Of a stretch of 51,656 bases of DNA, positions 1 to 8,789 are shown in pieces; position 1 is the first letter of the stretch; each line of letters opens with the position of its first letter. The position numbers were made by a program, and so were the translations under genes. The notes beneath the pieces were generated by a model. That model saw only the letters and a list, made by a program, of their open reading frames with translations. It had not been told where the DNA came from and searched no databases. This DNA comes from Spirabiliibacterium mucosae (GTDB lineage Bacteria; Pseudomonadota; Gammaproteobacteria; Enterobacterales; Pasteurellaceae). The stretch covers positions 1 through 51,656 of the forward strand of contig NZ_JABTBO010000015.1 of NCBI RefSeq assembly GCF_014884965.1, read 5' to 3'.

Positions 1-1
1 A

Positions 2-33
2 CCCGATTTCTTTGCTCGCCCAAAGAAATCGGG
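2..33. repeat. Perfect inverted repeat, 13-base arms
   Basis: The arms cccgatttctttg (2-14) and caaagaaatcggg (21-33) are exact reverse complements around a 6-base loop. It has the same architecture (13-base arms, 6-base loop) and a shared ttctttg core with the hairpin at 417-448, so the two look like members of one family. No T-run follows, so it is not an obvious terminator. Confidence 0.75.
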
Positions 34-416
34 GAAAGAAAGGGCGTTGCCATTTTTAAGGAAATCTCGCTTGTTGGGAATTTCTACGTCGCATTTGATG
101 CAGGCGCTCAAATGCTTCCTTGAAATTCATCCAACCGCTCCATTTCCGCGCGAAAAATGGCGGGATCGAACTCCATCACTCCGTGTTTTAAACATCAAAG
201 TGCGGTCGCTTAGATCGCAAAACCGCATTTTTAAATCATGCTTAACCGCACTTTTGGTTTTTCAAAAATAAAACTTAATGATGCGATCGCCCCCGGAATA
301 AGATGCTGAGCGTGTGCCTAAAGTGCTAGGCGAGTGAGGGTTTGATCCCGAGCGAGCCGTAGCAATTTGGCGCTAAGCGAATATCTTATGGACAGGGGCA
401 AAATGTCGTTTCTTTG

Positions 417-448
417 CTTCCTTTCTTTGGACAAGCAAAGAAAGGAAG
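417..448. repeat. Perfect inverted repeat, 13-base arms
   Basis: The arms cttcctttctttg (417-429) and caaagaaaggaag (436-448) are exact reverse complements separated by 6 bases. It directly abuts the dispersed repeat at 451-529, so hairpin and repeat may form a single composite element. It resembles the hairpin at 2-33. Confidence 0.75.
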
Positions 449-450
449 TC

Positions 451-529
451 GCCAACGGCGAAACCGTAGCGTGATGACGGAGTCATAAAAGAGAACAAGG
501 AAAAGAAAAACGAAATGGCGGAGTTATGA
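451..529 (-). repeat. Dispersed repeat, left copy (inverted relative to 51412-51487)
   Basis: The reverse complement of this stretch aligns with 51412-51487 over about 76 positions with roughly eight differences including one gap, counted by eye. It contains two copies of a 15-base motif, ATGACGGAGTCATAA (474-488) and ATGGCGGAGTTATGA (515-529), 41 bases apart. The right copy has the same pair 40 bases apart. Function unknown. Confidence 0.7.
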
Positions 530-635
530 CCAAGAACAAAACACCCACCGAGCGCTGGAACTCAATCAAAAGTGCGGTTTTTTGTGATCGTCCTAAAAGA
601 AAATCACAAAATTTTGTATTAAAAATGTTAATTTC

Positions 636-664
636 TTGCGAGAGCCATTAACAAACCCTATAAT
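636..664 (+). promoter_or_regulatory. Predicted sigma-70 promoter of cyoABCDE
   Basis: TTGCGA (636-641), a 17-base spacer and a perfect TATAAT (659-664) lie upstream of cyoA. The AT-rich stretch just before it (about 617-635, with a tgttaattt core) resembles an ArcA-type direct repeat, which would fit the known anaerobic repression of cyo by ArcA in E. coli. That second reading is weak. Transcription from here would give a leader of about 130 bases. Confidence 0.6.
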
Positions 665-673
665 AGACCACCA

Positions 674-719
674 AATAAGCCCACACATCATCAAATGCCG
701 CACACGCGCAGGGCTTATT
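674..719 (+). other. Long hairpin in the cyoA 5' leader
   Basis: aataagccc (674-682) pairs perfectly with gggcttatt (711-719), enclosing 28 bases that include a CG-rich segment able to fold further. It lies just downstream of the predicted start of transcription and well before the cyoA start. No T-run follows, so it is not an intrinsic terminator. It could stabilise the transcript or bind a regulator, or be a relic of the repeats upstream. Confidence 0.5.
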
Positions 720-802
720 GAAAAAGACTGCACTTAACGATTTATACTCCTTATTCTTAACACTTTTTGCAGCATAACTAAAACTCACAGAGGTTGAATG
801 TG

Positions 803-1765
803 ATGAGAAAATCAAAATCCGTCGCTTGGATATTGGGTTCTTGCTTGCTGCTCTTACTCGCGGGCTGCTCGGGGGGCATCTTAGACCCCAAAGGGCAAGT
901 GGGTGAAGCAGAGCGCAACCTAATTTTAACAGCAACAGGCTTAATGCTCATTGTTGTTATCCCCGTTATTGTGATGACCTTCTACTTCGCGTGGAAATAC
1001 CGTCACAACCGCCCTGACGCTGATAAAGATTATGAACCAAACTGGGCTCACAGCAACAAAATTGAATTTGTCATGTGGGCTATCCCAATCTTTATCATCG
1101 CCATTCTTGCCACCATCACGTGGAAAACCACCCACGAGCTCGATCCATACCGCCCATTGGCGCCAGAGGAAGACACCATGACCATTGAAGTGGTCTCCAT
1201 GGATTGGAAATGGCTCTTTATCTACCCTGAGCAAAATATCGCGGTGGTCAACGAAATGGCGCTGCCGGTGGGCAAAGCGGTGAAATTCAAAATCACATCC
1301 AACTCGGTGATGAATTCCTTCTTTATCCCGCAATTGGGCAGCCAAATCTACACCATGGCCGCGATGCAAACCCAATTGCACTTGATTGCCGACCACCCGG
1401 GCGTATACCAAGGCTTGTCGTCTAACTACAGCGGCTCGGGCTTCTCGGGCATGACCTTTAAAGTTCACGCCGATGACAAAGCGGCCTTTGATGCTTGGGT
1501 TGACAAAGTGCGGTCAAGCAACACCGCGCTGACCTTGGCGGAATACAAAGCGTTGTCAAAACCAAGTGAAAATAACCCTGTGACGTATTACTCAAGTGTG
1601 GAAAACGGCTTGTTTAGCTACATTCTCAACGAGTTTGGCGGGCACTTTAGCCACGGCGGCCACGCAATGGGCCACAGCGGCGGTGAGCACCAACACAGCC
1701 ATGAGCATGAGCACCATGAGCATTCACACGGGGCTGAACATTCGCATTCAGCGACACAACAGTAA
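803..1765 (+). CDS. cyoA: Cytochrome bo3 ubiquinol oxidase subunit II
   Basis: Subunit II of the proton-pumping bo3 quinol oxidase in the inner membrane. The ATG at 803 is chosen because AGAGG at 789-793 sits 9 bases upstream; an in-frame TTG at 794 is the alternative. The product is 320 residues (E. coli about 315). It opens with a lipoprotein signal (LLLLAGC, lipidated Cys22), then two membrane segments and a periplasmic cupredoxin-type domain, which in quinol oxidases lacks the copper A site. The odd feature is the C-terminal tail: the last 41 residues contain 14 histidines, with stretches such as HEHEHHEH, giving a periplasmic metal-binding-like extension that I do not recall in E. coli CyoA. 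First gene of cyoABCDE. Confidence 0.95.
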   Translation: MRKSKSVAWILGSCLLLLLAGCSGGILDPKGQVGEAERNLILTATGLMLIVVIPVIVMTFYFAWKYRHNRPDADKDYEPNWAHSNKIEFVMWAIPIFIIAILATITWKTTHELDPYRPLAPEEDTMTIEVVSMDWKWLFIYPEQNIAVVNEMALPVGKAVKFKITSNSVMNSFFIPQLGSQIYTMAAMQTQLHLIADHPGVYQGLSSNYSGSGFSGMTFKVHADDKAAFDAWVDKVRSSNTALTLAEYKALSKPSENNPVTYYSSVENGLFSYILNEFGGHFSHGGHAMGHSGGEHQHSHEHEHHEHSHGAEHSHSATQQ

Positions 1766-1776
1766 AGGAATTTGCG

Positions 1777-3768
1777 ATGGAAATGTTATTAGGTAAACTT
1801 TCGTGGGATTCCCTGGCCTTTTTGCACGAGCCGATTATTTTAGGCGCTTTTATCTTTATGATTTTAGGCGGTGTTGCGGTTTTAGGCGGGATCACCTACT
1901 TCAAAGCATGGGGCCCTTTGTGGCGCAATTGGTTGACCACGGTTGACCACAAAAAAATCGGGATTATGTATATCATCGTGTCTATTGTCATGCTGGTGCG
2001 TGGCTTTGCCGATGCGATCATGATGCGTACTCACCAAATGCTGGCCAACGCGCCAGATTTGGGCTACTTGCCACCGCACCACTACGACCAAGTGTTCACC
2101 GCCCACGGCGTGATCATGATCTTCTTTGTGGCGATGCCATTGGTGGTGGGCTTGATGAACGTGGTGCTGCCGCTGCAAATCGGCGCGCGCGATGTGGCCT
2201 TCCCGTTCTTGAACTCATTGAGCTTTTGGCTTTATGTGGTCGGCGTGGTGTTGGTCAACTTGTCACTCATCATCGGGGATTTTGCTGCCACCGGGTGGTT
2301 GGCGTATCCGCCGCTCTCGGGGCTGGAGTATAGCCCGACGGTGGGGATGGATTACTACATCTGGGCACTGCAAATATCGGGCTTGGGCACCTTGCTTAGT
2401 GGTGTGAACTTTATCGTCACCATCATTAAAATGCGCGCCCCGGGCATGACTTACATGCGCATGCCCGTGTTCACTTGGACATCACTGTGCGCAAGCTTGT
2501 TGATTGTGGCCTCGTTCCCGATTTTAACCGGCACCTTGTTCATGCTCTCCCTTGACCGTTATCTTGATATGCACTTTTTCACCAACGACGCGGGTGGAAA
2601 CATGATGATGTATATCAACCTCATTTGGATGTGGGGTCACCCTGAGGTGTATATTTTGGTGCTGCCGGCCTTTGGTATTTTCTCAGAGGTAATCTCTACT
2701 TTTGCGAAAAAACGCCTGTTTGGTTACACCAGTATGGTTTATGCCACCATGGTTATTGCGATTTTGAGCTTTATCGTGTGGTTGCACCACTTCTTCACCA
2801 TGGGCTCAGGCGCGAACGTGAACGCCTTCTTTGGGATCACCACCATGATCATCGCCATCCCAACTGGGGTGAAAGTGTTCAACTGGTTGTTCACCATGTA
2901 TAAAGGTAAAGTGCAATTCACTGTGCCTGTGCTGTGGACACTCGGCTTTTTGGTCACCTTCGCCATCGGCGGGATGACAGGGGTAATGCTCTCCGTACCA
3001 GGGGCAAACTTTGTATTGCACAACAGCTTGTTCTTGATTGCGCACTTCCACAACACCATTTTAGGTGGTGCGGTATTTGGTTACTTCGCGGGCATGAGTT
3101 TCTGGTGGCCGAAAATGTTTGGCTTCAAGCTCGATGAAAAATGGGGCAAACGCGCGTTTTGGTTCTGGATCACTGGCTTCTATGTCGCCTTTATGCCGCT
3201 GTATGTGCTCGGCTTCTTGGGCATGACGCGCCGCACCAACCACTACGATAACCCAGTGTGGCAAATGTGGCTGATTGTGGCTGCCATCGGGGCATTCTTG
3301 ATTTTGCTCGGCATTGCCTGCCAATTCATTATGTTCTATGTCAGCTTCAAAAACCGTCATCAATTGCAAGATGTCACCGGCGACCCGTGGGATGGCCGCA
3401 CCTTGGAATGGGCAACAGCCTCACCACCGCCAAGCTACAACTTTGCGCAAATTCCGGTTATCCGTGATGTTGATGCGCTGGCAGATTTGAAAGACAACGG
3501 CTGGACACCAAGCAGCAAGCCTGCCCATTACAGCCCAATTCACATGCCAAACAACACCTCTGTGGGTGTGTTGCTGGCGCTGCTGAGCCTCGGCTTTGGC
3601 TTTGGCTTTGTCTGGCACATTTGGTGGATGGTGATTGCCACTACCATCGCGATGTTTGCCTTAACCATTGGCTATGCCTTCTGGCGTGACAACGACCACA
3701 TCATCCCAGTGGAAGAAGTTGAACGCACCGAAGAGGCGCATTATGATCGAATTGCAGGAGTGAAATAA
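1777..3768 (+). CDS. cyoB: Cytochrome bo3 ubiquinol oxidase subunit I
   Basis: Catalytic subunit: it oxidises ubiquinol, reduces oxygen to water and pumps protons. It is 663 residues, the same length as E. coli CyoB. The low-spin haem ligand is His110 in [11 protein letters not shown]. The copper B and tyrosine site is His288 in WGHPEVY. The His337-His338 pair is in WLHHFF, and the haem o3/haem b ligands are in the HFHNT motif (about 423-425). All expected ligands are present, so the enzyme should be functional. The ATG at 1777 follows AAAGGA at 1764-1769. The stop codon overlaps the start of cyoC by one base, indicating translational coupling. Confidence 0.97.
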   Translation: MEMLLGKLSWDSLAFLHEPIILGAFIFMILGGVAVLGGITYFKAWGPLWRNWLTTVDHKKIGIMYIIVSIVMLVRGFADAIMMRTHQMLANAPDLGYLPPHHYDQVFTAHGVIMIFFVAMPLVVGLMNVVLPLQIGARDVAFPFLNSLSFWLYVVGVVLVNLSLIIGDFAATGWLAYPPLSGLEYSPTVGMDYYIWALQISGLGTLLSGVNFIVTIIKMRAPGMTYMRMPVFTWTSLCASLLIVASFPILTGTLFMLSLDRYLDMHFFTNDAGGNMMMYINLIWMWGHPEVYILVLPAFGIFSEVISTFAKKRLFGYTSMVYATMVIAILSFIVWLHHFFTMGSGANVNAFFGITTMIIAIPTGVKVFNWLFTMYKGKVQFTVPVLWTLGFLVTFAIGGMTGVMLSVPGANFVLHNSLFLIAHFHNTILGGAVFGYFAGMSFWWPKMFGFKLDEKWGKRAFWFWITGFYVAFMPLYVLGFLGMTRRTNHYDNPVWQMWLIVAAIGAFLILLGIACQFIMFYVSFKNRHQLQDVTGDPWDGRTLEWATASPPPSYNFAQIPVIRDVDALADLKDNGWTPSSKPAHYSPIHMPNNTSVGVLLALLSLGFGFGFVWHIWWMVIATTIAMFALTIGYAFWRDNDHIIPVEEVERTEEAHYDRIAGVK

Positions 3769-4403
3769 TGGCACATGTTCAATTGCCACCGTTAGAAGGT
3801 GGCTTTCACCAGCTTGGTGACAAAACCCACGCCGATCATCACGACATGAGCGAAACCAAAGTCTTTGGCTTTTGGCTCTATTTGATGACCGACTGTATTT
3901 TGTTTGCATCCCTGTTTGCCACCTACACCATTTTGCACGTGGGCGTGGCAGAGGGTCCAACACCGAAAGAGATTTTCGAGCTGCCGTTTGTGCTGGTCGA
4001 AACCTTCTTGTTGTTAATCAGCTCTATCACGTTTGGCTTTGCCATGATCAGCGCGTTTAGTAACGACTTAAAACGCGTTTATCAATGGCTGATCGTGACC
4101 GCACTTTTCGGTTTAGGCTTTTTGGCGATGGAGCTTTATGAGTTCCATCATCTGATCAGCCAAGGCATTGACCCAACCGTGAGCGCGTTTTTATCCTCCT
4201 TCTTCACCCTAGTGGGCACCCACGGCTTGCACGTGACCTTCGGTGTGATTTGGCTTGTGAGCATGCTCTTTTTGCTGCGTCGCGACGGCCTCAGCGGTGA
4301 AAACGTGATGCGCTTGAAATGCTTGAGCCTGTTCTGGCACTTCTTAGATATTATCTGGATTTGCGTGTTCTCTTTAGTTTATCTTGCGGGGGTATTGCAA
4401 TGA
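3768..4403 (+). CDS. cyoC: Cytochrome bo3 ubiquinol oxidase subunit III
   Basis: Five-helix subunit III of the haem-copper oxidase superfamily, needed for assembly and stability of the bo3 complex. It is 211 residues and almost entirely membrane segments after a short polar N-terminus. It contains the family-typical Glu in MELYEFHHL and the [10 protein letters not shown] segment. It starts within the cyoB stop (TAATG), with GGAG upstream, and ends in an ATGA overlap with cyoD. A USS core (ACCGCACTT) lies inside the gene near 4099, so the operon has been resident long enough to carry uptake signals. Confidence 0.95.
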   Translation: MAHVQLPPLEGGFHQLGDKTHADHHDMSETKVFGFWLYLMTDCILFASLFATYTILHVGVAEGPTPKEIFELPFVLVETFLLLISSITFGFAMISAFSNDLKRVYQWLIVTALFGLGFLAMELYEFHHLISQGIDPTVSAFLSSFFTLVGTHGLHVTFGVIWLVSMLFLLRRDGLSGENVMRLKCLSLFWHFLDIIWICVFSLVYLAGVLQ

Positions 4404-4729
4404 GTCATCATGATTCTCAGCCGTTCAACGCGTGTGCTGCACGCAAGCAATACATCATCGGCTTTGTGATTTCGGTCTTTTTGACCGTGGTGCCGTTTGT
4501 CGCCGTGATGGGCGGCACATTGAGCCAGCAAAGCGCACTGTTGTTGGTGGCCGCCATGGCGGTGGTGCAAGTGATTGTGCAGGTTTATTACTTCCTGCAC
4601 ATCGACACCAGCCAAAAACAACGCTGGAACGCCTTTTCTCTCGGCTTTACCTTGGTGATTGTGGCGATTGTGATTGTCGGCTCATTGTGGGTGATGTATA
4701 ACCTCAACGCCAACATGATGCACGGCTAA
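4400..4729 (+). CDS. cyoD: Cytochrome bo3 ubiquinol oxidase subunit IV
   Basis: Small subunit IV with three membrane helices, assisting copper B site assembly in the E. coli complex. The product starting [11 protein letters not shown] is 109 residues, the E. coli length. An open frame extends upstream to 4319, but the ATG at 4400 overlaps the cyoC stop as ATGA and matches the family N-terminus. The segment QVYYFLHID is characteristic of the family. Confidence 0.94.
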   Translation: MSHHDSQPFNACAARKQYIIGFVISVFLTVVPFVAVMGGTLSQQSALLLVAAMAVVQVIVQVYYFLHIDTSQKQRWNAFSLGFTLVIVAIVIVGSLWVMYNLNANMMHG

Positions 4730-4740
4730 CGGGAGTGGCT

Positions 4741-5625
4741 ATGAGTGAGTTGATGAGTTTAAAATCGCGTTTAATGACAACCTCGTGGGTGCAAGTCACC
4801 AAGCCTGGGATTGTCAGCGGCAATGCCATTGCCGTGCTCGGCGGCTATTTTTTAGCTGCGCGCGATGAATTTCACCTGCTCACCTTGCTCTCGGCGCTGC
4901 TGGGCACGATGTTGGTGATTGCCTCAGGCTGTGTCGCCAATAATATCATTGACCGCGACATTGACGGCACCATGAGCCGCACGCGCAACCGTGTGCTGGT
5001 CACCGGCCACATGGCGGTTAAAACCGCACTTATCTATTCCATCGCGCTGCTTTCCGCGGGCGTGCTGGTGTTGTCGTATTGCGGAGATTTGGCGGTGAAA
5101 TCGGCCTTGTTTGGCTACGGCGTGTACGTTGGCTTGTATAGCTTGTATTTCAAACGCCACTCCATTTGGGGCACGTTGATTGGCAGCTTCTCTGGCGCCA
5201 TTCCGCCGGTGATTGGCTATGCCGCGGTGACCAACCAAGCCGATGCGGCCTATTGGATTTTGTTCGCGATGTTCTCGATTTGGCAGCTGCCACACGCGTA
5301 TGCCATTGCGATCTTCCGCGACAAAGATTACCTCAAAGCCAACATCCCTGTGCTGCCGCTGCGGGTGAGCTTTGCCACCACGCGCGTGCACATGATTGTC
5401 ACCATCGCCGCCTTTGCCGTGATTGCATCCCTTTTGACCGTGCTGGGCTATACCGGCTGGGTCTATTTGACCGCACTTTGGGTGTTAAGCGGCATGTGGC
5501 TGCAAGTGGCGTTGCAAAGGGTGAAACCCAGTGCCGCCGAGCGTGGCAAGTGGGCGCGCAAAATCTTCGGCTACTCGGTGGCGATTATCACTGTGCTGAG
5601 TTTTTGCATGGCGATTCACATCTAA
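4741..5625 (+). CDS. cyoE: Protohaem IX farnesyltransferase (haem O synthase)
   Basis: UbiA-superfamily prenyltransferase that adds farnesyl to haem B, making the haem O used by the bo3 oxidase. 294 residues with about eight or nine membrane helices. The Asp-rich motif NNIIDRDIDGTMSRTRNR (about residues 63-80) and the second loop FRDKDYLKANIPV bind prenyl diphosphate and magnesium. The ATG at 4741 is preceded by GGGAG at 4731-4735; a GTG at 4735 in frame overlaps that ribosome site and is less likely. Last gene of the operon, so the cluster encodes the oxidase plus its dedicated cofactor enzyme. Confidence 0.95.
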   Translation: MSELMSLKSRLMTTSWVQVTKPGIVSGNAIAVLGGYFLAARDEFHLLTLLSALLGTMLVIASGCVANNIIDRDIDGTMSRTRNRVLVTGHMAVKTALIYSIALLSAGVLVLSYCGDLAVKSALFGYGVYVGLYSLYFKRHSIWGTLIGSFSGAIPPVIGYAAVTNQADAAYWILFAMFSIWQLPHAYAIAIFRDKDYLKANIPVLPLRVSFATTRVHMIVTIAAFAVIASLLTVLGYTGWVYLTALWVLSGMWLQVALQRVKPSAAERGKWARKIFGYSVAIITVLSFCMAIHI

Positions 5626-5640
5626 AACAATTTCGCATAA

Positions 5641-5668
5641 AAAAGCCGCTGCTATGAGCGGCTTTTTG
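5641..5668. terminator. Bidirectional terminator between cyoE and the Mop-like gene
   Basis: aaaagccgct (5641-5650) pairs with agcggctttt (5657-5666) around a 6-base loop, with T-runs on both strands. It lies between two convergent genes and would stop transcription from both sides. Confidence 0.9.
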
Positions 5669-5682
5669 TTTGGGCGAGAAAC

Positions 5683-6108
5683 TTATTTTTTCACCGCCAA
5701 TAAAACGTGAGAGGCTTTCACCAACACTTGCACATTGCTGCCTTGGGCAAGGTTCATGTTTTTCGCGCTGGTTTCGGTGATGATCGCGACAATTTGTGCG
5801 CCACCTTGGGTTTTTACCAGCACTTCACAGTTCACGGCACCGTGGTTGACGCTTTCAACCACACCGCGCAGTTGGTTGCGGGCAGAGAATACAAGGCTGT
5901 CGTCTGTTGAGAGGATCACAGAAGGCGCTTTAAACACCGCCACTACATCGCGGCCTTCGCTAAGGCTTAAGTTTTGGGTGCTTTCGCTGGTGATCACCGC
6001 CACCAAAGTTTCGCTGTCGTTGAGACTCAGTTCGATTTGGTCGTTCACCGCGCCTGATTTGATGGTTTTTACTTTGGCAGAAAGTTGATTGCGTGCGCTA
6101 ATGGTCAT
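5683..6108 (-). CDS. Molybdenum-pterin/molybdate-binding protein with two TOBE (Mop) domains
   Basis: 141 residues made of two tandem Mop/TOBE repeats: ISARNQLSAKVKTIKSGAVN (from residue 3) and FSARNQLRGVVESVNHGAVN (from about residue 74). Each is followed by an I-T-S/E-T-S segment. This is the ModG/molbindin arrangement: small cytoplasmic proteins that oligomerise and store molybdate. Haemophilus-type Mop has a single domain as I recall, so the duplicated form is worth noting. The start is supported by AAAGGA 7 bases upstream on the minus strand. It sits next to the molybdenum enzyme torZ, which would be a consumer of molybdate. modG would be a fair name, but orthology was not tested. Confidence 0.85.
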   Translation of the reverse strand: MTISARNQLSAKVKTIKSGAVNDQIELSLNDSETLVAVITSESTQNLSLSEGRDVVAVFKAPSVILSTDDSLVFSARNQLRGVVESVNHGAVNCEVLVKTQGGAQIVAIITETSAKNMNLAQGSNVQVLVKASHVLLAVKK

Positions 6109-6246
6109 TTTAATATCCTTTAATTCAATTGAGGGTTAAATATCGTGTTATTTTTAAACAGCTAAATTCTATCAAGGCCGGCAAGCGAAACAAGAAAATC
6201 CCTCGCTTTCCCTGTGTAAAGGTTAAATTTTAGACAAAAAACGCAC

Positions 6247-6284
6247 AAAAAAAGCCCAATAAAGGCAACGCACTTTATTGGGCT
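6247..6284 (-). terminator. Intrinsic terminator after torZ
   Basis: On the minus strand a stem of agcccaataaa paired with tttattgggct (plus-strand arms 6253-6263 and 6274-6284, 10-base loop) is followed by a run of T. It ends the torYZ transcript before the Mop-like gene. Confidence 0.85.
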
Positions 6285-6302
6285 ATATAGCGTGGCGCTC
6301 GT

Positions 6303-8780
6303 TTACGCAGTTTTATACTGCGGCTCGTCAAACACTGTCACTGGCGGCAAGGTGCCAGTGAATTTTTCCACCTGCACAATGGCTGTGTTCGGCGCAGTGG
6401 CTTGCGCAAGCTTGGATGAGCCTTTGTCGATGGTCAGCACATTCGGGTTGCCAAACTTACAAATTGGCTCGCCGTTGAGCTCGGCTGGGTCAAACCACGC
6501 GCCCTCATGCAAGCAGACAGTACCTTTAATCACGCCATCGCTGACTACAGCGCCGGCGAGCACTTGCCCGCGTTTGTTGAACACGCGCACCACATCGCCG
6601 TCATTGATGCCGCGCGCTTTGGCATCATCAGGGTGAATCACAATCGGCTCACGCCCTTGCACCGTGTAGTGCCCACGCAAATGCTCTGAAAAGCACAACT
6701 GGCTGTGCAGGCGATAATACGGGTGCGGCGTGATGAGCGCCAGTGGCGCCTCGTCGGTGACGTTGCCAGCGTATTCCTCTGGCACAAACCACATCGCGTG
6801 GCCTTTGCAATCGTCGTAGTTCATCTTCGCCACCACATCGGAGTATATCTCGATTTTGCCCGACGGCGTGCCGAGTGGGTTGAGCAGCGGGTCTTTGCGG
6901 AAATCCCCATAGCGCACCCACTGTTTGGCTTTGTCTTTGGCTTTAAAGGTCAGCGGTTTGTTCTCTTCCCAAAAATCGTCAAAACGTGGGATCACCACCC
7001 GATTTTGGCGCGCGCTGTCAAACGCGGTTTGATAAAACTCCCGCAGCCAATCCATCTCTGATTTGCCCTCGGTGAATTGCTCTTCAACGCCCGCCATTTT
7101 GGCCAGCTGGGCAAACACATCGTAGTCGTTGCGCGCCTCAAATTGCGGCTCCACCACCTTTTTCATCGGGAAGATATTCAAGTTGGAATAATCGCCACTC
7201 ATGGTCAAATCATTGCGCTCATACGAGGTGGTCACCGGCAGCACAATATCCGCCATGCGCGCCGTTGGCGTCCAATAAATTTCATTCACCACAATGGTTT
7301 CAGGCCGCTGCCAAGCTTTGACAAGCTTATTGGTGTCTTGGTGATGAACAAACGGGTTGCCGCCGGTCCAGTAGATGAATTTGATATCAGGGTAGGTCAC
7401 AGTTGCGCCGTTGAAATCTATTTTTTCACCTGGGTTGAGCAGCACATCGGCGATGCGCGCCAGCGGGAAGCTTAGGCCTGAAACTTTGGCCTTCCACGAC
7501 ATATCACTGGTGTTGCGCGCGCTGCCCGTGTTGGCAGAAATGGCGCTGATTTTACCACCCGTGGTGGTTGGCACGCCGCCGTTGGAGTAGTGATAACTCA
7601 AGCCAAAGCCGCCTCCTGGCAGGCCGATTTGCCCGAGCATGGAGGCGAGAGTGACCAGCATCCAGTGGGCTTGCTCGCCGTGTTGTTGGCGCTGCATGCC
7701 CCAGCCGGCCATCAGCATGGTGCGGTGGCTGGCAAAATCCAGCGCCAATTGGCGGATAGTCTCCGCTGGCACGCCACAAATTTGGCTGGCCCACGCCGCG
7801 TCTTTCACCACGCCATCTTCTTGGCCGAGGACATAAGGCTCAAATTTGTCATAGCCTTTGGTGTAGTGTTTCAAAAAGTCTTTATCGAGCTTGTTTTCAA
7901 CAATCAACGTGTGCGCCATGCCCAGCATCAGCGGCACATCGGTTGCCGTGTGCAGCGGGATCCACTCCGCGCCCAAATATTCGCAGGTTTCACTGCGCAC
8001 CGGGTCAATGCAGATCACACGCTTGCCGCTTTCTTTGAGCTTTTTATAATAGGCAATGCCTTGCTGATCGGTGGAGGTCCACGCAATGCGCAAGGTGGTC
8101 ATCGGGTTGGCAGACCACAGCACCACAATTTCGCTGTCGGATAAAATCGTCTCCCAGCTGGTTTGTTGCTCATACACCTCAATGGTGCCAAGCACATGGG
8201 GCATAATGATTTGCGCCGCACCAGTGGAGTAGTCCCCTTTGTGGCCGACAAAGCCGCCGGTGACATTCATAAAGCGGTGCAACAAAGTGCGGCAGCTGTG
8301 CAAGGCGCCAGAGCTTTTCCAGCCATAGGAGCCGGCAAAAATGCCGCTGGCGCCCTCGCGTTTGCGCACATCTTGTAATTGGGTGTGAACCAGCTCAAGG
8401 GCTTTGTCCCACGACACGCGCACCCACTCATCGCGCCCGCGCAGGCTGGTGTCGCTCTTGCCTGGGTTTTCCAAATAGCTTTTGCGCACCATAGGGTATT
8501 TCACCCGCGTTTTGGTGTGAACTTGCTCTGGCACCACTTCTTGCAGCTCGTTGGTCACGGGCGCTTCAATGGCGGGGCCTGATTTGACCACCTTTTCATC
8601 TTCCACCACAATGCCCAGCGGCCCCCAGTGCGCGGCGGAGACCACCGTGCGGGTGTTGACCGCACTTTTGCCTGCCTCAGCCCACGCGCTGGCCGGCAGT
8701 GAGCCGAAGGATGCCAGCCCGACGCCGGCAATTGAGCCTTTTTTCAAAAATGTTCTGCGTGATTGATTCATCTTTTTCAT
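6303..8780 (-). CDS. torZ: Periplasmic molybdopterin TMAO/S-oxide reductase
   Basis: Terminal reductase of anaerobic respiration on trimethylamine N-oxide and related N- and S-oxides; bis-molybdopterin guanine dinucleotide enzyme of the DMSO reductase family. It is 825 residues. It opens with a Tat signal (SRRTFLKK, twin Arg at residues 8-9) and a cleavage region near PASAWA. GDYSTGAAQ places the molybdenum-ligating serine at residue 185, as in TorA/TorZ. No N-terminal Fe-S cysteine motif is present, so electrons must come through a cytochrome, here TorY immediately upstream. The start at 8780 has GGGGG four bases upstream; ATG at 8771 is also possible. TorZ is preferred over TorA from length and the pairing with a TorY-sized cytochrome. 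Confidence 0.9.
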   Translation of the reverse strand: MKKMNQSRRTFLKKGSIAGVGLASFGSLPASAWAEAGKSAVNTRTVVSAAHWGPLGIVVEDEKVVKSGPAIEAPVTNELQEVVPEQVHTKTRVKYPMVRKSYLENPGKSDTSLRGRDEWVRVSWDKALELVHTQLQDVRKREGASGIFAGSYGWKSSGALHSCRTLLHRFMNVTGGFVGHKGDYSTGAAQIIMPHVLGTIEVYEQQTSWETILSDSEIVVLWSANPMTTLRIAWTSTDQQGIAYYKKLKESGKRVICIDPVRSETCEYLGAEWIPLHTATDVPLMLGMAHTLIVENKLDKDFLKHYTKGYDKFEPYVLGQEDGVVKDAAWASQICGVPAETIRQLALDFASHRTMLMAGWGMQRQQHGEQAHWMLVTLASMLGQIGLPGGGFGLSYHYSNGGVPTTTGGKISAISANTGSARNTSDMSWKAKVSGLSFPLARIADVLLNPGEKIDFNGATVTYPDIKFIYWTGGNPFVHHQDTNKLVKAWQRPETIVVNEIYWTPTARMADIVLPVTTSYERNDLTMSGDYSNLNIFPMKKVVEPQFEARNDYDVFAQLAKMAGVEEQFTEGKSEMDWLREFYQTAFDSARQNRVVIPRFDDFWEENKPLTFKAKDKAKQWVRYGDFRKDPLLNPLGTPSGKIEIYSDVVAKMNYDDCKGHAMWFVPEEYAGNVTDEAPLALITPHPYYRLHSQLCFSEHLRGHYTVQGREPIVIHPDDAKARGINDGDVVRVFNKRGQVLAGAVVSDGVIKGTVCLHEGAWFDPAELNGEPICKFGNPNVLTIDKGSSKLAQATAPNTAIVQVEKFTGTLPPVTVFDEPQYKTA

Positions 8781-8789
8781 ACAGCCCCC

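Larger units (their letters stand above)
1..635. other. Gene-free repeat and hairpin tract
   Basis: No convincing gene is visible here. The only open frame of note, 47-271, is 74 codons of low-complexity basic protein with no recognisable family. The tract holds two perfect hairpins (2-33 and 417-448), one copy of a repeat that recurs inverted near the right end (451-529), and one USS at about 563. It becomes AT-rich towards the cyo promoter. It reads as an intergenic repeat mosaic, not a decayed gene, but an RNA gene cannot be excluded by eye. Confidence 0.6.

Noticed and set aside
47-271. 74-codon open frame in the left repeat tract
   Set aside because: No ribosome site, no family resemblance and a composition like the surrounding repeats; it spans intergenic sequence only.
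941-1468. Long antisense open frames in cyoA and in many other genes
   Set aside because: These arise from GC-rich codon structure opposite real genes; none has a ribosome site and recognisable domains.
5683-6108. Reading the Mop-like gene as the ATPase ModC or a full transporter
   Set aside because: There is no Walker motif and no membrane segment; only two TOBE/Mop units are present.
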